Assembly (NCBI RefSeq): GCF_003820355.1
Contig: NZ_RPOK01000002.1
Span: 310,001 to 374,000, forward strand
Direction of reading: 5' to 3'
Length of the DNA: 64,000 bases
Source: Paralteromonas sediminis
GTDB taxonomy: Bacteria > Pseudomonadota > Gammaproteobacteria > Enterobacterales > Alteromonadaceae
Every line of letters begins with the position of its first letter. Position 1 is the stretch's first letter. Under the pieces are notes generated by a model. The model was given only the letters and a program-made list of their open reading frames with translations, did no database searches and had not been told where the DNA came from. Shown in pieces: positions 17,114 to 26,565 of the stretch. The position numbers and the translations under genes were made by a program.

Positions 17114-17953
17114 ATGAGTGCAGTAGTGGTGCCACCAAAGGGGCAAAATGGTGTTTCATTGTTAAATAAATGGTGCAGTGGTGCAATCAAGGCATGGGTA
17201 GCCGCGGTGCTAATAGGGCAATGGATGTTTGCCTTCTATATTCTTTTTCAGTTCACTGTACCCTGGCTATCAGGTGGGCTCGAAGAATCTCAATTCAGTC
17301 ATATGATAAGAGGATTTAAAAACGGTGAGTTTTTCAATAATGCCGTTTTGCTCGCTCACGTTGTCCCCGTCATGTTTATCAGCATGAGTGCGACCTTTCA
17401 GCTGATCCCTTTTTTCAGGGTGCGATTTCCAACTTTTCACCGTTGGAACGGCAGGGTGTTTTTAATTATTGGCTTCTTTGGCGCAATTAGCGGGCTTTAT
17501 ATGACGTGGTGGGTGGGGAGCCGACTCAGTGATATTGGTGCGATGGGTGTGACACTTAATGGCATACTCATTCCCATTTTTGTTATTTATGCTTGGCGAG
17601 CCGCGATCCATAAGCAATTCAATTTACATCGCAGACTGGCTGTCCATACTTTCATTCTGATAAATGGTGTATGGAGTGTACGTTTATATCTTATGGGGTG
17701 GTACATGATAAATCAGGGGCCTATGGGCAATACCCGGCTTATCGACGGGCCCGCAGACATTGCGATTTCGTTTGCTTCTTATTTGTTGCCAATGGCTGCG
17801 GTAGAAATCGTTTTTTGGGCTGAAAAAAAGAAGACTTCTATCCCTAAGCTCATTGCATGTATTGTTACGTCAATTTTGGCGCTGGTGACGATAATCGGGG
17901 TTTATGCCGCGACTAGTATGCTCTGGATCCCAAGAATAATGGCTGGGATATAA
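17114..17953 (+). CDS. DUF2306 integral membrane protein
   Basis: ATG 17114 has AAGG seven bases upstream; an in-frame GTG at 17084 lacks a site. The 279-residue protein has about seven helices and the conserved histidine-rich loops of DUF2306: LLAHVVPVMFISMSATFQL, FHRWNGRVFLIIGF and FNLHRRLAVHTFILINGVW. The histidine placement resembles di-haem cytochrome b-like membrane proteins, an inference only. The function is unknown. It is divergent from the membrane AraC regulator, which may control it. Confidence 0.82.
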   Translation: MSAVVVPPKGQNGVSLLNKWCSGAIKAWVAAVLIGQWMFAFYILFQFTVPWLSGGLEESQFSHMIRGFKNGEFFNNAVLLAHVVPVMFISMSATFQLIPFFRVRFPTFHRWNGRVFLIIGFFGAISGLYMTWWVGSRLSDIGAMGVTLNGILIPIFVIYAWRAAIHKQFNLHRRLAVHTFILINGVWSVRLYLMGWYMINQGPMGNTRLIDGPADIAISFASYLLPMAAVEIVFWAEKKKTSIPKLIACIVTSILALVTIIGVYAATSMLWIPRIMAGI

Positions 17954-17998
17954 CCCTGTTGAACTGTGTAAGATTTGCCAGTTTTTGGTCGGCTTTGT

Positions 17999-18772
17999 TC
18001 AATTATATTGACTGGCAATACGTTCATATTCACCGCTGTCATGTAACTCAGTGAGCACTGAATCAAAGATGCCAACCCGTTGCGATGGAACACTCTTTTT
18101 GCTAAACATTAAGTAGCTGCCTTGTTCTCCTTTGGTCGATATCTTCAACAAAGGCACGAAGGTGTCAGTATGTTGGGGATGCTGTTTGAAATACTGCTTA
18201 CTTTCAACGTTTGAATCGATATAACCGTCAACACGGCCTTTCAGCGCAAATTCAACCATACTGTAGTCGTTATCGATATACACGATATGTTCAGCAAAAA
18301 GTGGATCGCTCATTAGCTCCTTATAAGAAGAAGAATAGATAGCCCCGCGCAACGCACCTATAAGAACGGGTTTATTTTTCAAATCTTCTAATGATGACAC
18401 AAGGCCAAATAATTCAAGGCGGGTTTTATTGGCAAATAAGGTGTAGTCACTATATCGATAAGGCTTATGCGAGAAGTAAGCATATTGCTGGCGTTCAGGC
18501 GTAATGGCGGCGGCCAGTGTCATGTCTATTTCACCTGACTGCAAACTTTTTAATACCCGGGTCCATGGCATCGCAATAAGCGTGTAGGTATGTTCTGTCT
18601 TGCTAAAAATGGCTTTTACCAGGTCGATATCTTTTCCGTGCCAGAAGCCATCAGCATCTTTTTCCCGATAGATGGGTCGTTCGTTAATACCGATAATAAA
18701 TTCGTCGGCTTGAGCGGCCAAGCTCAGTAAAGAATACAACAAAGCAACTAAAATAGAAGGAAAAACAGGCAT
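17999..18772 (-). CDS. Periplasmic substrate-binding-like protein (SBP_bac_3 family)
   Basis: ATG 18772 with AGGGG upstream is preferred to GTG 18781. A signal peptide ends LSLAAQA. The mature part shows the amino-acid-binding-protein fold: IIGINERPIYREKDADGFW, GKDIDLVKAIF, MPWTRVLKSLQSGEIDMTLA and AYFSHKPYRYSDYTLF. No permease or ATPase gene is nearby. Orphan proteins of this type in Alteromonadales may serve as free periplasmic sensors or as parts of distant transporters. It is divergent from a second, shorter relative at 18923. Confidence 0.85.
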   Translation of the reverse strand: MPVFPSILVALLYSLLSLAAQADEFIIGINERPIYREKDADGFWHGKDIDLVKAIFSKTEHTYTLIAMPWTRVLKSLQSGEIDMTLAAAITPERQQYAYFSHKPYRYSDYTLFANKTRLELFGLVSSLEDLKNKPVLIGALRGAIYSSSYKELMSDPLFAEHIVYIDNDYSMVEFALKGRVDGYIDSNVESKQYFKQHPQHTDTFVPLLKISTKGEQGSYLMFSKKSVPSQRVGIFDSVLTELHDSGEYERIASQYN

Positions 18773-18922
18773 CAACTTCACCCCTAATGACTCTGCTAAG
18801 TATGGTGTAATGAACGAGTCTTTTCCAATGAATAACAGTTAGCCACATTCAAAATTCTGCAAGTCAGAGTCTATATACTATTCTTACGATAAGTTTTTAG
18901 CAAAGTGGCATGGTGTCATCTC

Positions 18923-19651
18923 ATGAAGTCGTTGTTAACTGCTATTTGTCTAATGACATTTTCGGTATGTATTTCACCTGCATTAGCCGAACAACCGCGA
19001 ATTGTTGTGGCGACTGATGTTTGGCTGCCAAATTATACAGTTGAAGGTGGGACCGGCTTGTATGAAGACATAGTGCGGGCTGTTTATCCCCAGCATGAGA
19101 TTGAATTCATCTACAGAGATTACTTAAGAACCAAAGCACTGGTAAGGCGAGGCCAAGCCGACCTGTGGTTAGGGGCCTACATGAATGAAGAAGAATATGC
19201 CTTGTATCCCAATTCACCAATGGATTTCGATGAAGTCGTCTCGCTACAGTTTATTGGTCCAAATAGCGGGCAAAATGCACGTTTTGATATTGAGGTTATC
19301 TGGTTAGAAGGCTATCAATACGACCAATACTTTACTGAATTGGCAGACTCCTACGCGGAGGTTACTGAAGTGAAAGCGGCGGTTTGGCTGCTCATGGCCG
19401 GAAAGGCAAAAACATTGCTGGGAGATGAAACTGAATTGAAAGTAGAGTTACATGCTATTGGCTATGATATCAGTGATTTTGAACTCAAACGATTTGGTGA
19501 TCTTGGTTTATACCCAGCATTTGCGAAAACGCCAAGTGCAGGCGCGTTGATAGCACAATGGGACAAGAGGCTAGGTGAGATGAAAATGAACGGAGAGCTG
19601 TTATCCCTTTATCAAAAACATGGATTAGGTGAATACTATCTTTTTGAGTAG
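18923..19651 (+). CDS. Periplasmic substrate-binding-like protein
   Basis: ATG 18923 opens a signal peptide (SLLTAICLMTFSVCISPALA). The mature part has VATDVWLPNYTVEGGTGLYEDIV, then RDYLRTKALVRRGQADLWLGAY and a C-terminal YQKHGLGEY helix, as in extracellular solute-binding family 3. Upstream bases give no clear ribosome site. It shares the 150-base control region with the divergent binding protein, so the two may respond to the same signal. The ligand is unknown. Confidence 0.8.
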   Translation: MKSLLTAICLMTFSVCISPALAEQPRIVVATDVWLPNYTVEGGTGLYEDIVRAVYPQHEIEFIYRDYLRTKALVRRGQADLWLGAYMNEEEYALYPNSPMDFDEVVSLQFIGPNSGQNARFDIEVIWLEGYQYDQYFTELADSYAEVTEVKAAVWLLMAGKAKTLLGDETELKVELHAIGYDISDFELKRFGDLGLYPAFAKTPSAGALIAQWDKRLGEMKMNGELLSLYQKHGLGEYYLFE

Positions 19652-19694
19652 TCTTGGTATACTTCATCTAAATCAGTAGGGGTCAAGGTAAACT

Positions 19695-20654
19695 GTGGTA
19701 GAAAACATTCGTTGGGGCATCGTGGGGGCGGGGCGAATAGCCCATACTTTTACCAGTGACATTCGATTTGCCGAGCACGCTACGCTAAAAGCGGTTGCAG
19801 CAAGGGAAATGCCACGCGCTTTGGCCTTTTCACAACAATATGGTGATATCAAGGCCTACGCTGATTATCAGGCACTCTTCAGCGCCCCCGACATAGATGC
19901 AATTTACATTGCGACCCCACACGCCATGCACTTTGAGCAGGTAAAAGCGGCAATGGAAGAGGGTAAAGCCGTGCTGTGCGAAAAGCCCATTACTGTTTCA
20001 TATGGACAATGCGAGGCGCTTGCAGCACTATCAAAATCCAGTCAGTGCTTTTTAATGGAAGCCATGTGGACTTATTTACTTCCTGCTATTCAGCAGGCTC
20101 AACAGTGGGTGAAGGAAGGTAGAATAGGGGACATCCGACAAATTCAGGCCGATTTTGGTTATGCCTTCCCTTTTAATCCACAACAGAGAGAATGGAACAC
20201 CGAATTAGGCGGCGGGTGTTTGCGCGAGATGGGCGTGTATCCATTGGCATTTAATCGCTTGTTTATGAAAAGTGAACCTTTAAATATAACGGCGTCTGTC
20301 CATCGGGCAGAGAATGGTGCTGATGCGCACGTTGTGGCCCTAATGGATTACGGCAGTGTAGTGTCTGTTATGGGGGCGTCATTCGTTAGCAAGCTTAGAA
20401 ACTGGGCATATGTCATTGGCACTGAAGGCTACATCGCCATTCCCGACTTTTGGCGTGCCACCGAGATTACTTTGTTTAAGGGAGATGAATGTATTGAAAC
20501 CTTCAGTTTTCCGATGAAGGGAAGTGGTTTTGAATATCAAATTGAGCATGCATCTAACGCCATAATAGCGGGTAAACGTGAGTCAGATATTGTATCGCAC
20601 AGTGACTCTCTGGCAGTACAACATCACATGGACCAGATTTTATCAATGGCGTAA
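19695..20654 (+). CDS. Gfo/Idh/MocA-family NAD(P)-dependent oxidoreductase
   Basis: The start is GTG 19695 with AAGG eight bases upstream. The Rossmann motif is WGIVGAGRIAHTF, followed by YIATPHAMHFEQ and the family signature CEKPITVS with its catalytic-region lysine. The C-terminal half (FGYAFPFNPQQREWNTELGG, CLREMGVYPL) resembles the trans-1,2-dihydrodiol dehydrogenase/sugar dehydrogenase subgroup. It should oxidise a sugar or cyclitol-like alcohol; the exact substrate is not readable. It is a single gene between a binding protein and an amidohydrolase. Confidence 0.9.
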   Translation: MVENIRWGIVGAGRIAHTFTSDIRFAEHATLKAVAAREMPRALAFSQQYGDIKAYADYQALFSAPDIDAIYIATPHAMHFEQVKAAMEEGKAVLCEKPITVSYGQCEALAALSKSSQCFLMEAMWTYLLPAIQQAQQWVKEGRIGDIRQIQADFGYAFPFNPQQREWNTELGGGCLREMGVYPLAFNRLFMKSEPLNITASVHRAENGADAHVVALMDYGSVVSVMGASFVSKLRNWAYVIGTEGYIAIPDFWRATEITLFKGDECIETFSFPMKGSGFEYQIEHASNAIIAGKRESDIVSHSDSLAVQHHMDQILSMA

Positions 20655-20826
20655 ACAGATACACTGGATGTAATGAGTATATTCTTACAGAGCAAAAAGA
20701 TTGCGCTACTGCTTCGCCGCTATTGAACCCCATTCCGTGTTGAAAAGTCTAAAAGTAGCTTAAAAAATTGCAAAAAATACACGGAATCTTCACTATGGAA
20801 AGCGTGTATTAACCGGTGTTTATATC

Positions 20827-22560
20827 ATGTTCGATACGATAATTTCTGGCGGCCGTTACATAGACGGCACAGGGGCGCCTTCCTCATTAAAAAATATAGC
20901 GATAAAAGATGGCGTAATTGTAAAGGTCACCTCCCAAGAAATGTCAGCAGATGAGGCCAAGACCTTTGTTGATGCGACAGGTAAATGGGTGACACCAGGT
21001 TTTATTGATACCCATACCCATTATGATGCAGAGCTCTTGGTTTCTCCCAGTTTGTCAGAATCCGTTCGTCATGGTGTAACTACTATTCTTGTAGGGAGTT
21101 GCTCGCTAAGTATGGTTTGTAGTGATTGCGAAGACGCCTCTGATATTTTCACTCGCGTAGAAACGGTTCCCAGAGACAGGGTATTGCCCATTCTTAAGCA
21201 AAATAAAACCTGGTCCAGACCTAAAGAGTGGGTTGATTACGTGTCTGAACTCCCCTTAGGCCCAAATGTGATCAGTCTAATAGGGCACAGCGATATACGT
21301 ACAGCCGTGATGGGGTTATCGCGGGCGACTGATCCAGATATTGTGCCAACCGAGCCGGAGATGCTGCAGATGGAAGCGCTTCTGACTGAATCGCTCGAGT
21401 GCGGTTTTTTGGGGCTCTCTACCATGCGCTTGACTTGGGATAAAGTGGACGGCGACCGCGAGTGGTCAAAGAGCTTGCCCAGTACGTACGCAAAATGGCG
21501 AGAAATAGCCCGTTTGACTAAGCTGCTCAGAAAATATGGCAGGGTGCATCAGGGGGCGCCAAATGCGGCAACGCCACTGCGCATATTCGATTACATCAAG
21601 GAGAGTATTGGTTTCTTTAGAAAACCGCTTAAGACCACCTTGATCAGCCGAATGGATCTTAAAGGCAGCCCCTATATTAATTTTTTGACTAAATTGGCCT
21701 CGTTTACGGCAAATAGTCTGAAGGGTAATTTTAGGTGGCAGGTGCTCCCTACACCTTTTACCGTTTATGCTGATGGTATCGATGTTGTCTTTTTTGAAGA
21801 GTTCGGTGCAGGAGAATTAGCGCTCGATCTAAAAACCAAAGTAGAAAGAGACGAGTTGCTTAAGGACGAGCACTATCGCAGGGATTTCAGAAAATTTTAT
21901 GGCGAAAAGCTGAGTCCGCGTGTGTGGCAAAGAGACTTTGGTGACGCCATCATTTTAGCTTGTCCAGATAACACACTAGAAGGTCGCGATTTTGAGTCGG
22001 TGGCCAATGAGCGTGGTATTCACGTGGTAGACCTGTTTCTTGATTTGGTGGTGGAGTTTGGGAAGGACTTGCGCTGGTATACGACAGTTGCAAATCACAG
22101 GCCCGATGTATTGAAAAAGCTGATTAAAGACAAAGACTCTCTGATCACCTTTAGCGACGCAGGCGCACATATCCGAAATATGGCTTTTTATAATTTACCT
22201 TTGCGCCTGCTTAAACTCGCACAACAGAGCAAGTCCGATGAATTTATGAGTATCGAACAGGCTGTATGGCGGGTAACCGGTGATCAGGCTGACTGGTTTG
22301 GCGTTGATGCTGGGAAAATACGAGAAGGGGACCGGGCGGATGTTGTGGTGATCAACCCTGAAGGATTAGCACAAGACTTAGAGGCTGTATGCTGGGCAGA
22401 AATGGAAAACTTTGACCTTTCTCGTTTAGTTAATAGAAACCCTGGCATCATTGAACATGTATGGATAAATGGGAAGCACGCTGTTGACAATGAAGAGATT
22501 GCCAACAGCTTAGGTCGGGAAAAAGGGTTCGGCCGATTTGTTCCCGCTAAAAAGCCATAA
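20827..22560 (+). CDS. Amidohydrolase, N-acyl-D-amino-acid deacylase-like
   Basis: A 577-residue metal-dependent hydrolase. The N-terminal beta domain and the first metal ligands are in GFIDTHTHYDAELLVSP. Later metal-site elements include SLIGHSDIRTAVMG and TTVANHRP, and the catalytic aspartate is in ITFSDAGAHIRNMA. The end has the usual GKIREGDRADVVVINPE and a C-terminal beta strand. D-aminoacylases are about 480-570 residues and share this order. An exact substrate cannot be given. It converges with the crotonase gene, six bases away. A TTGCAA / CACTAT pair at about 20767 is a weak promoter candidate. Confidence 0.88.
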   Translation: MFDTIISGGRYIDGTGAPSSLKNIAIKDGVIVKVTSQEMSADEAKTFVDATGKWVTPGFIDTHTHYDAELLVSPSLSESVRHGVTTILVGSCSLSMVCSDCEDASDIFTRVETVPRDRVLPILKQNKTWSRPKEWVDYVSELPLGPNVISLIGHSDIRTAVMGLSRATDPDIVPTEPEMLQMEALLTESLECGFLGLSTMRLTWDKVDGDREWSKSLPSTYAKWREIARLTKLLRKYGRVHQGAPNAATPLRIFDYIKESIGFFRKPLKTTLISRMDLKGSPYINFLTKLASFTANSLKGNFRWQVLPTPFTVYADGIDVVFFEEFGAGELALDLKTKVERDELLKDEHYRRDFRKFYGEKLSPRVWQRDFGDAIILACPDNTLEGRDFESVANERGIHVVDLFLDLVVEFGKDLRWYTTVANHRPDVLKKLIKDKDSLITFSDAGAHIRNMAFYNLPLRLLKLAQQSKSDEFMSIEQAVWRVTGDQADWFGVDAGKIREGDRADVVVINPEGLAQDLEAVCWAEMENFDLSRLVNRNPGIIEHVWINGKHAVDNEEIANSLGREKGFGRFVPAKKP

Positions 22561-22566
22561 CAGCGC

Positions 22567-23274
22567 TTAAAAATTAAAGTCGATGCCTTTGGTGTCCTTG
22601 TCTATCGCGTCATCCAAGCGACTTAAATAGTCATGTCTGGCTTTGAGCTTCGTTTGCTGGTGGGCATGCAAATCCATATTGTCTTTAAAGTGGTTTGCCA
22701 AGGCCATGGCTTCACTCATCAGTGATTCAGCAGCTACCACCTTATCGAGAAACCCTGCCGATACGGCATCTGGAGGGCTGAACATTTCAGCACATAACAC
22801 TGATCGTGTAAAAAAGCTGTCTGGCAATCTGGCTTTGGCAATTTCAATGCCCGCATAATGCATCGTCATGCCTATGTTGACTTCATTTAGGCCAATTTTA
22901 AACGGGCCGTCTGCCCCTATGCGCACATCAGAAGCAAGCAGAATGAATGCACCTTTAGCAACAGCATGGCCACTGCATGCGGTGATAACGGGGGTTGGAA
23001 AACTCAGCAGTCTTCTAGCTAGTTTAGAGCCACTTTGAACCAATGCGGATGCGGCTTCAATCCCAGACTGCATTACCTTAAGATCGAACCCGCCAGAGAA
23101 TATCCCGGCTTTCCCAGTCAAAATAATAATATCGTTGCGACGCTCTGCTTCATCCAGAGCATGATTCATTTCGTCAATCAGGGTATGTGAAAAGGCATTA
23201 ACTTTGCCGTTATCCAGCGTGATTACGCTGACCCCATCTTCATTATCTACGTTAATTTCTTGGTAGGATGTCAT
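22567..23274 (-). CDS. Crotonase/enoyl-CoA hydratase family protein
   Basis: The start is taken at 23274 (MTSYQEINVDNEDGVSVITL), giving 235 residues, shorter than the usual 255-270. The fold is clear: ITLDNGKVNAFSHTLIDEMN, the first oxyanion segment ILTGKAGIFSGGFDLKVM, and the second, SGHAVAKGAFILLASDVRIG, followed by FKIGLNEVNIGMTM. The two glutamates of classical hydratases are not obvious, so hydratase activity is uncertain; isomerase- or thioesterase-like functions are possible. It lies downstream of the H-NOX kinase on the same strand, 100 bases away, probably independent. Confidence 0.85.
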   Translation of the reverse strand: MTSYQEINVDNEDGVSVITLDNGKVNAFSHTLIDEMNHALDEAERRNDIIILTGKAGIFSGGFDLKVMQSGIEAASALVQSGSKLARRLLSFPTPVITACSGHAVAKGAFILLASDVRIGADGPFKIGLNEVNIGMTMHYAGIEIAKARLPDSFFTRSVLCAEMFSPPDAVSAGFLDKVVAAESLMSEAMALANHFKDNMDLHAHQQTKLKARHDYLSRLDDAIDKDTKGIDFNF

Positions 23275-23374
23275 AGTGATCTTTGGTTTTAGTATTGTGA
23301 ATACCAGAGTATTCAACAATGCATGGTTAGGATCAACAATGTAAGAAATGCACACAGATAAATGTGTGCAAGCG

Positions 23375-24856
23375 TCATTGTGGCAAGGGGAAAGTCAATT
23401 TGAATGTCGTACCCAGACCAACATCAGATTTCACCTGCACTTTTACATTGTGAGCTTCAAGTATAGCCATAGAAACACTGAGTCCTAGCCCTGTGCCCTG
23501 ACCAACAGGCTTGGTCGTATAAAAGGGGAGAAAAAGTTTTTTCTGTTGTTCCGCATCCATCCCTACACCCGTATCTGATACAAAGATACTCAGTGTTTTT
23601 TGCTCGGCGTTAACCTCAGACTGGATGAGCAGTTCGCCACCTTTTGGCATAGCATGAGCAGCATTCACAAACAAGTTGATAAATACCTGTTGCAGTTGCC
23701 CGGCGTTCCCGATGATTTTGGGTAAATTATCTGGTAAACCGGCCTCTACCTGATGCAAGTACTTGAGCGCATTTCCAGCAACTTTTAAGGCACTTTGTAT
23801 ACAGTCTTTAATTGAAATGAGCGACTGAATGTTTTCACCAGCATGTGAGTACGTTTTTAATTCTTTGACGATATCGCTCACACGTTTAATTCCATCAATA
23901 TTGGTTTGGAGTATATCAGCGGCATCTTCTATTAAAAAAGTGACGTCATATTTTTCATATAACTGTTGTAATAGGTCGTAATTCAATGTGTTGGCTTTAA
24001 CCAAGCTGCTTATTTCAATGAGTAACTCACTAAATGTCACCTGATATTCACCTAGAATTTCCAGGTTGGATTTTATATAGCCAATGGGGTTATTGATTTC
24101 ATGCGCCACGCCTGCCGCTAATATGCCTAATGACGCCATTTTTTCCGATTGCACTAACTGTTGCTGTGTAGTTTCAAGTGTGGCAATCGTGTCTACTAAT
24201 TGCTTGTTCCGTCGTTGGATGCGTTTATCTGCTAAACGCCGCTTTAATCCGCTAGATAAATGATCATGGATGGTGTCTAGAACATACAAGGTTTCTTCCT
24301 GAATACTTTGGTCACCGCATAAAAATGCCAATACTACCGTTGAGCGTTTATCCAAAGTATAGGTTTTATATATCAACCACGTACTCAATGGATTTTCCAG
24401 TTCTGGTTGCTCCAATGGTGCAATTATCCACTGCGGGATATCTTGTGTGTTTTTTATCTGAACATGCGCTTTTATTAAACTGACTAGCTTATCATCATGG
24501 TGCCACTGTTCTTCTTTGGTCCACACCAAAGCCTCTTCCACTTCTTGTATTGATAAGTCGCTGTATAAATAGAAGCCGCCCGCATTGGCAGCAACAAATT
24601 TTGCGATATAAGACGTAATAGATTTCAGCAAGCCGGTAATGGATAAATCAGAATTCACCATGCCCGACGCATTGTGCAAAAACTCCAGCTCAAAACTGCG
24701 TTTTTCAACACGCTGTAGGTTCTCCTTCAGTGACTGATTAGTATGATAGACTTCTCTTGAGTAGCGCTCCAATTGACTTTCAGCCAATTCTCTGGCTTTT
24801 ATTTCCCGCGCTATCTTTCGCCTCAGCAGTTCAAGTTCTTCTTCGGGTGATGTCAT
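23375..24856 (-). CDS. hnoK: H-NOX-associated sensor histidine kinase
   Basis: A soluble kinase of about 493 residues. An N-terminal coiled coil (EEELELLRRKIAREIKAREL) and a GAF-like region (about 60-200) precede a second coiled coil. The H-box is LAAGVAHEINNPIGY with its histidine near residue 252, and the ATPase domain has NLFVNAAHAMPKGG, DTGVGMD and GTGLGLSVSMAI. It starts about 18 bases after the H-NOX stop, the usual arrangement in which haem-NO binding by H-NOX inhibits the kinase. ATG 24856 is used; an in-frame TTG lies three codons upstream. No cognate HnoB/HnoD-type regulator is adjacent. Confidence 0.87.
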   Translation of the reverse strand: MTSPEEELELLRRKIAREIKARELAESQLERYSREVYHTNQSLKENLQRVEKRSFELEFLHNASGMVNSDLSITGLLKSITSYIAKFVAANAGGFYLYSDLSIQEVEEALVWTKEEQWHHDDKLVSLIKAHVQIKNTQDIPQWIIAPLEQPELENPLSTWLIYKTYTLDKRSTVVLAFLCGDQSIQEETLYVLDTIHDHLSSGLKRRLADKRIQRRNKQLVDTIATLETTQQQLVQSEKMASLGILAAGVAHEINNPIGYIKSNLEILGEYQVTFSELLIEISSLVKANTLNYDLLQQLYEKYDVTFLIEDAADILQTNIDGIKRVSDIVKELKTYSHAGENIQSLISIKDCIQSALKVAGNALKYLHQVEAGLPDNLPKIIGNAGQLQQVFINLFVNAAHAMPKGGELLIQSEVNAEQKTLSIFVSDTGVGMDAEQQKKLFLPFYTTKPVGQGTGLGLSVSMAILEAHNVKVQVKSDVGLGTTFKLTFPLPQ

Positions 24857-24874
24857 CGTTTTCAACTCAACTCA

Positions 24875-25417
24875 TCAGCACTTATCGACTCTGATAACAC
24901 TTTTTTTATCACCCTTATGCTCACACAAGAGATGAGTCACAGTGATCGTCTGATCAACGTACTCGGCCAGACCAAGAATGAGGCCTTCACAGAAATAGTT
25001 CATCTTCCGCGGCGAGCGGTACTCAAAGGTCAGCGCGGTGTCCGTTTCCTCAAGAAATTCAAACTCTGGTAATAACACATCAGGATTAAGCTTTTTCACT
25101 TCAACGTGGATCACGTCCTGAACGGCCCTTAAAAAACCAAAAACATCATTAAACTGATGCACTCCTGCGGGTGCAATAGCGTATAGCTCTTTAAAAAGCC
25201 ATTGACCAAACGTTTTTTGTGCTTCAAATGGGTGAAGAGATTTTTGTTTTGAAATGGCATCAATCAATGCGAATATTTCGTTGTCATCATAGGTCATGAC
25301 TGAGGTGTAAATACCGCCACTGGGTAAATCTGTGGCTGCTAATAGCGATTCCCAACATGCCAGTCCCCAGGTTTGCTCTACAAATTCATTGAGTTTTACA
25401 AAGACGATACCTTTCAC
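24875..25417 (-). CDS. hnoX: H-NOX haem nitric oxide sensor
   Basis: The start is GTG 25417, with AAGGG about eight bases upstream. The 180-residue protein matches H-NOX in length and motifs: start MKGIVFVKLNEFVEQTWG, proximal haem ligand His104 in DVIHVEVKKLNPD, and the haem-propionate motif YxSxR at 133-137 (YRSPR). Pro117 occupies the conserved proline position. Family members bind NO to ferrous haem and regulate a partner kinase, here the next gene. An AraC-type regulator gene ends 37 bases upstream on the same strand, so co-transcription is possible. Confidence 0.93.
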   Translation of the reverse strand: MKGIVFVKLNEFVEQTWGLACWESLLAATDLPSGGIYTSVMTYDDNEIFALIDAISKQKSLHPFEAQKTFGQWLFKELYAIAPAGVHQFNDVFGFLRAVQDVIHVEVKKLNPDVLLPEFEFLEETDTALTFEYRSPRKMNYFCEGLILGLAEYVDQTITVTHLLCEHKGDKKSVIRVDKC

Positions 25418-25454
25418 ATGGTTTACCCTTTGAGTGTTTTATTAACTATAAACA

Positions 25455-26453
25455 CTAAATGAAAGAATGGGCAACGGAATACTGCCTTGGTGTCATGCCA
25501 TACCATTGCTTAAAGGCCCGATTAAAGGCGCTTTGTTCTGAGTATCCCAGCTTTAGTGCAATGGTACTCAATGAGCAGGCGTTTTCTGCAATAAGTTGCG
25601 CAGCCATATTTTTGCGCATAGCAAGCAGCAAACTGTTAAAGCGCAGGCCACGTTCATCAAGTCGTCGGTACAAGGTTCTGGGTGACATAGACATACGTTG
25701 AGCTACAACGTTAAGCGTGGGGTGGCCACTTTGCATAGCGATACTTATATGCTGGTAAAACCAACGTAAAAATAGATCGTCATCAGGCAATTGTGCGATT
25801 TGTTCAATAACGGCCTCTTCAAGAATACGGTTTAGATAAGGATCAGCCCTTACCAAAGACAAGCCAATGGCATCATTAGAAAAGGTAATTTGGGTGTTCT
25901 TGGCGCCAAATCTGACCCTACAGTTAAAGAAGCTCTCGTACGTATCGACTAACGGGGGACGTGTATGAATAAAACCAACATGCTTAGGGCTTAGGCTATT
26001 ATCACCAGAAATATGGCGCAAGGTAGATACTAAACCAGCCAGCAACGTCTCATCTGATGCGGCAGTAGAAAATCCATAATCCATGGGCCAAAAAAGGGTC
26101 GTATCTGAGCGTTCTTGATGAATCGTCGATGAGGCGCCTTCATACAAATAACGCTCATATTTCTGAAAGTTACACAGTGCAGCATGCACATCGCTAGAGG
26201 TGTCAATCAAATAGCCCAGAGCACCGAAGAAATGAGGTTGGGTTAGCTGACCAAGTGCTATACCAACACTTTTGTCTTGTTGCTTGGACTGCAGAATATG
26301 CAGCGCTTCCCACCATAGTGTTATTGGCATCCTTCCATTAGCGAAACGCTTGGCTAACAGTTTGTCCAGTGACGGAGAGTAGATGCCATGTTGTGATACA
26401 TAATGCTTAATGTACCCCATCATATCGGCATTAATACTAAACTCGGCTAACAT
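25455..26453 (-). CDS. AraC-family regulator with arabinose-binding-type N-terminus
   Basis: The C-terminal helix-turn-helix is clear (LNVVAQRMSMSPRTLYRRL, LIAENACSLSTIALKLGYS, AFNRAFKQWYGMTPRQYS). The N-terminal 200 residues match the Arabinose_bd domain of the OruR/ArgR-like group (GRMPITLWWEALHILQ, GALGYLIDTSSDVHAAL). ATG 26453 gives the family's usual length of about 332 and leaves 112 bases to the divergent hydroxylase gene. An upstream ATG at 26525 would add 24 residues and leave only 40 bases. Neither has a strong ribosome site. The divergent fatty acid hydroxylase is a likely target; the H-NOX gene lies immediately downstream. Confidence 0.87.
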   Translation of the reverse strand: MLAEFSINADMMGYIKHYVSQHGIYSPSLDKLLAKRFANGRMPITLWWEALHILQSKQQDKSVGIALGQLTQPHFFGALGYLIDTSSDVHAALCNFQKYERYLYEGASSTIHQERSDTTLFWPMDYGFSTAASDETLLAGLVSTLRHISGDNSLSPKHVGFIHTRPPLVDTYESFFNCRVRFGAKNTQITFSNDAIGLSLVRADPYLNRILEEAVIEQIAQLPDDDLFLRWFYQHISIAMQSGHPTLNVVAQRMSMSPRTLYRRLDERGLRFNSLLLAMRKNMAAQLIAENACSLSTIALKLGYSEQSAFNRAFKQWYGMTPRQYSVAHSFI

Positions 26454-26565
26454 AAGCGATACATTGGCTTTAAATGTCAAAAATGAAGTAGTGTCGGTCA
26501 ATAAACTATATCGATATACTGGCATTATTCAACGTTATTAAACGCTAGATCGTGAGCAGTCAGCC

